A stretch of DNA of 5,183 nt from CAYPOY01 sp964412395 (GTDB taxonomy: Bacteria; Chloroflexota; Anaerolineae; B4-G1): the NCBI GenBank assembly GCA_964412395.1, contig CAYPOY010000356.1, forward strand, positions 1 through 5,183. Direction: 5' to 3'. Position numbers and translations under genes: made by a program. Every line of letters starts with the position of its first letter. Within the stretch, counting starts at the first letter, position 1. Of the stretch, positions 4,700-5,183 are shown piece by piece. The notes under the pieces were generated by a model, which ran no database searches, had not been told where the DNA came from, and saw nothing but the letters and a program-made list of their open reading frames with translations.

Positions 4700-5183
4700 G
4701 TTATTATAACCACATCACCGACGACCTGGACGCTATGCTAGCCGTCCTGCCGGAGGACATCCGCGCTACCCTGCGGCAGGTTGGCCGGCGGGATGAGCTG
4801 CTGGAAGTGATTCTGGACCTGGGCCGGGTGCCTACGGCCCGCTACACCGACAGGGAGGTGGTGCTGCGGGATACGGAGGTCATCCGGGAGGAGATTCAGT
4901 ACGTGGTGGACCGGGTGGGGGAGTTCGACGCCGACAATCGGGCCGGCATCGCCCGCACCCTGCACCGCATCGCCGCCATCCGCAACCGCAAGGGGAACAT
5001 CGTCGGCCTCACCTGCCGGGTGGGCCGTGCTGTCTACGGCACCATCGCCATTATCCAGGACATCATCGAGGGCGGGAAGAGCGCCCTCTTGCTGGGACGT
5101 CCCGGCGTGGGAAAGACGACCATGCTGCGGGAGGCAGCCCGGGTACTGGCAGAGAAGAAGCGCGTCATCGTCGTGGACACCTC
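4696..5183 (+). CDS. R3H-family P-loop ATPase (SpoIIIAA/Ycf45-like), 5' part only
   Basis: The frame stays open to the window edge: 162 codons plus two bases. It encodes MSYYNHITDDLDAMLAVLPE..., a DNRAGIARTLHRIAAIRNRKG segment (79-100), GLTCRVGRAVYGT (104-116) and the Walker A motif GRPGVGKTT (134-142), followed by a strand ending VIVVDT. This order matches R3H domain-containing nucleic-acid-binding ATPases found in cyanobacteria, plastids (Ycf45) and Chloroflexota, related in the ATPase part to SpoIIIAA; the R3H domain itself would lie near the C-terminus beyond the edge. The cellular role of the family is poorly known. The start overlaps the preceding stop (ATGA) and has no Shine-Dalgarno sequence of its own, so either translation is coupled or the original leader was lost. 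Codon use returns to the GC-rich style of pdxST (72% GC in the line from 4921). Confidence 0.88.
   Translation, partial: MSYYNHITDDLDAMLAVLPEDIRATLRQVGRRDELLEVILDLGRVPTARYTDREVVLRDTEVIREEIQYVVDRVGEFDADNRAGIARTLHRIAAIRNRKGNIVGLTCRVGRAVYGTIAIIQDIIEGGKSALLLGRPGVGKTTMLREAARVLAEKKRVIVVDT

Overview
The window looks like chromosomal bacterial DNA, moderately to strongly GC-rich in its core genes (single 60-base lines of pdxS reach about 77% GC). The R3H/AAA ATPase at the right edge, a CTGAGCGGAGCCGAAGG-type dispersed repeat inside pdxT and the small GGTC/GACC intergenic repeats at the left edge suggest Chloroflexota (Anaerolineae-like). That placement is an inference; nothing here is a taxonomic marker.

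Layout, all genes on the + strand: (1) 1-87, a long hairpin and a 27-bp tandem duplication with no gene; (2) 88-1704, promoter region and gene for a MocR/PdxR-type regulator (GntR DNA-binding domain fused to a PLP-binding aminotransferase-like domain); (3) 1705-1926, an intergenic region with a second strong promoter and a leader hairpin; (4) 1927-3422, pdxS and pdxT, the two subunits of the DXP-independent pyridoxal 5'-phosphate synthase; (5) 3471-4699, an AT-richer block with a beta-class, M.MboII-like adenine-N6 DNA methyltransferase and a 73-aa ORF that may be the remains of its restriction partner; (6) 4696 to the edge, the 5' part of an R3H-family P-loop ATPase, again GC-rich.

Genes 2-4 form a self-contained vitamin B6 module: the regulator probably senses PLP through its aminotransferase-like domain and controls pdxST and itself. 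The main new observation is that the promoter regions of pdxR (about 88-164) and pdxS (about 1777-1851) are collinear copies of one architecture: AGTAGTGAC, then GAT-GG..TGA and AACAAT, then ATTG and GCCCTTT at the -35 box, an A-run in the spacer and a near-consensus -10. This is a good candidate for the PdxR operator. The pdxR -10 box overlaps the more upstream in-frame ATG at 160, so translation must begin at 196. A dispersed repeat has also been absorbed in frame into a loop of PdxT, and an apparently decaying restriction-modification cassette lies between pdxT and the R3H gene, joined to both following ORFs by ATGA overlaps.
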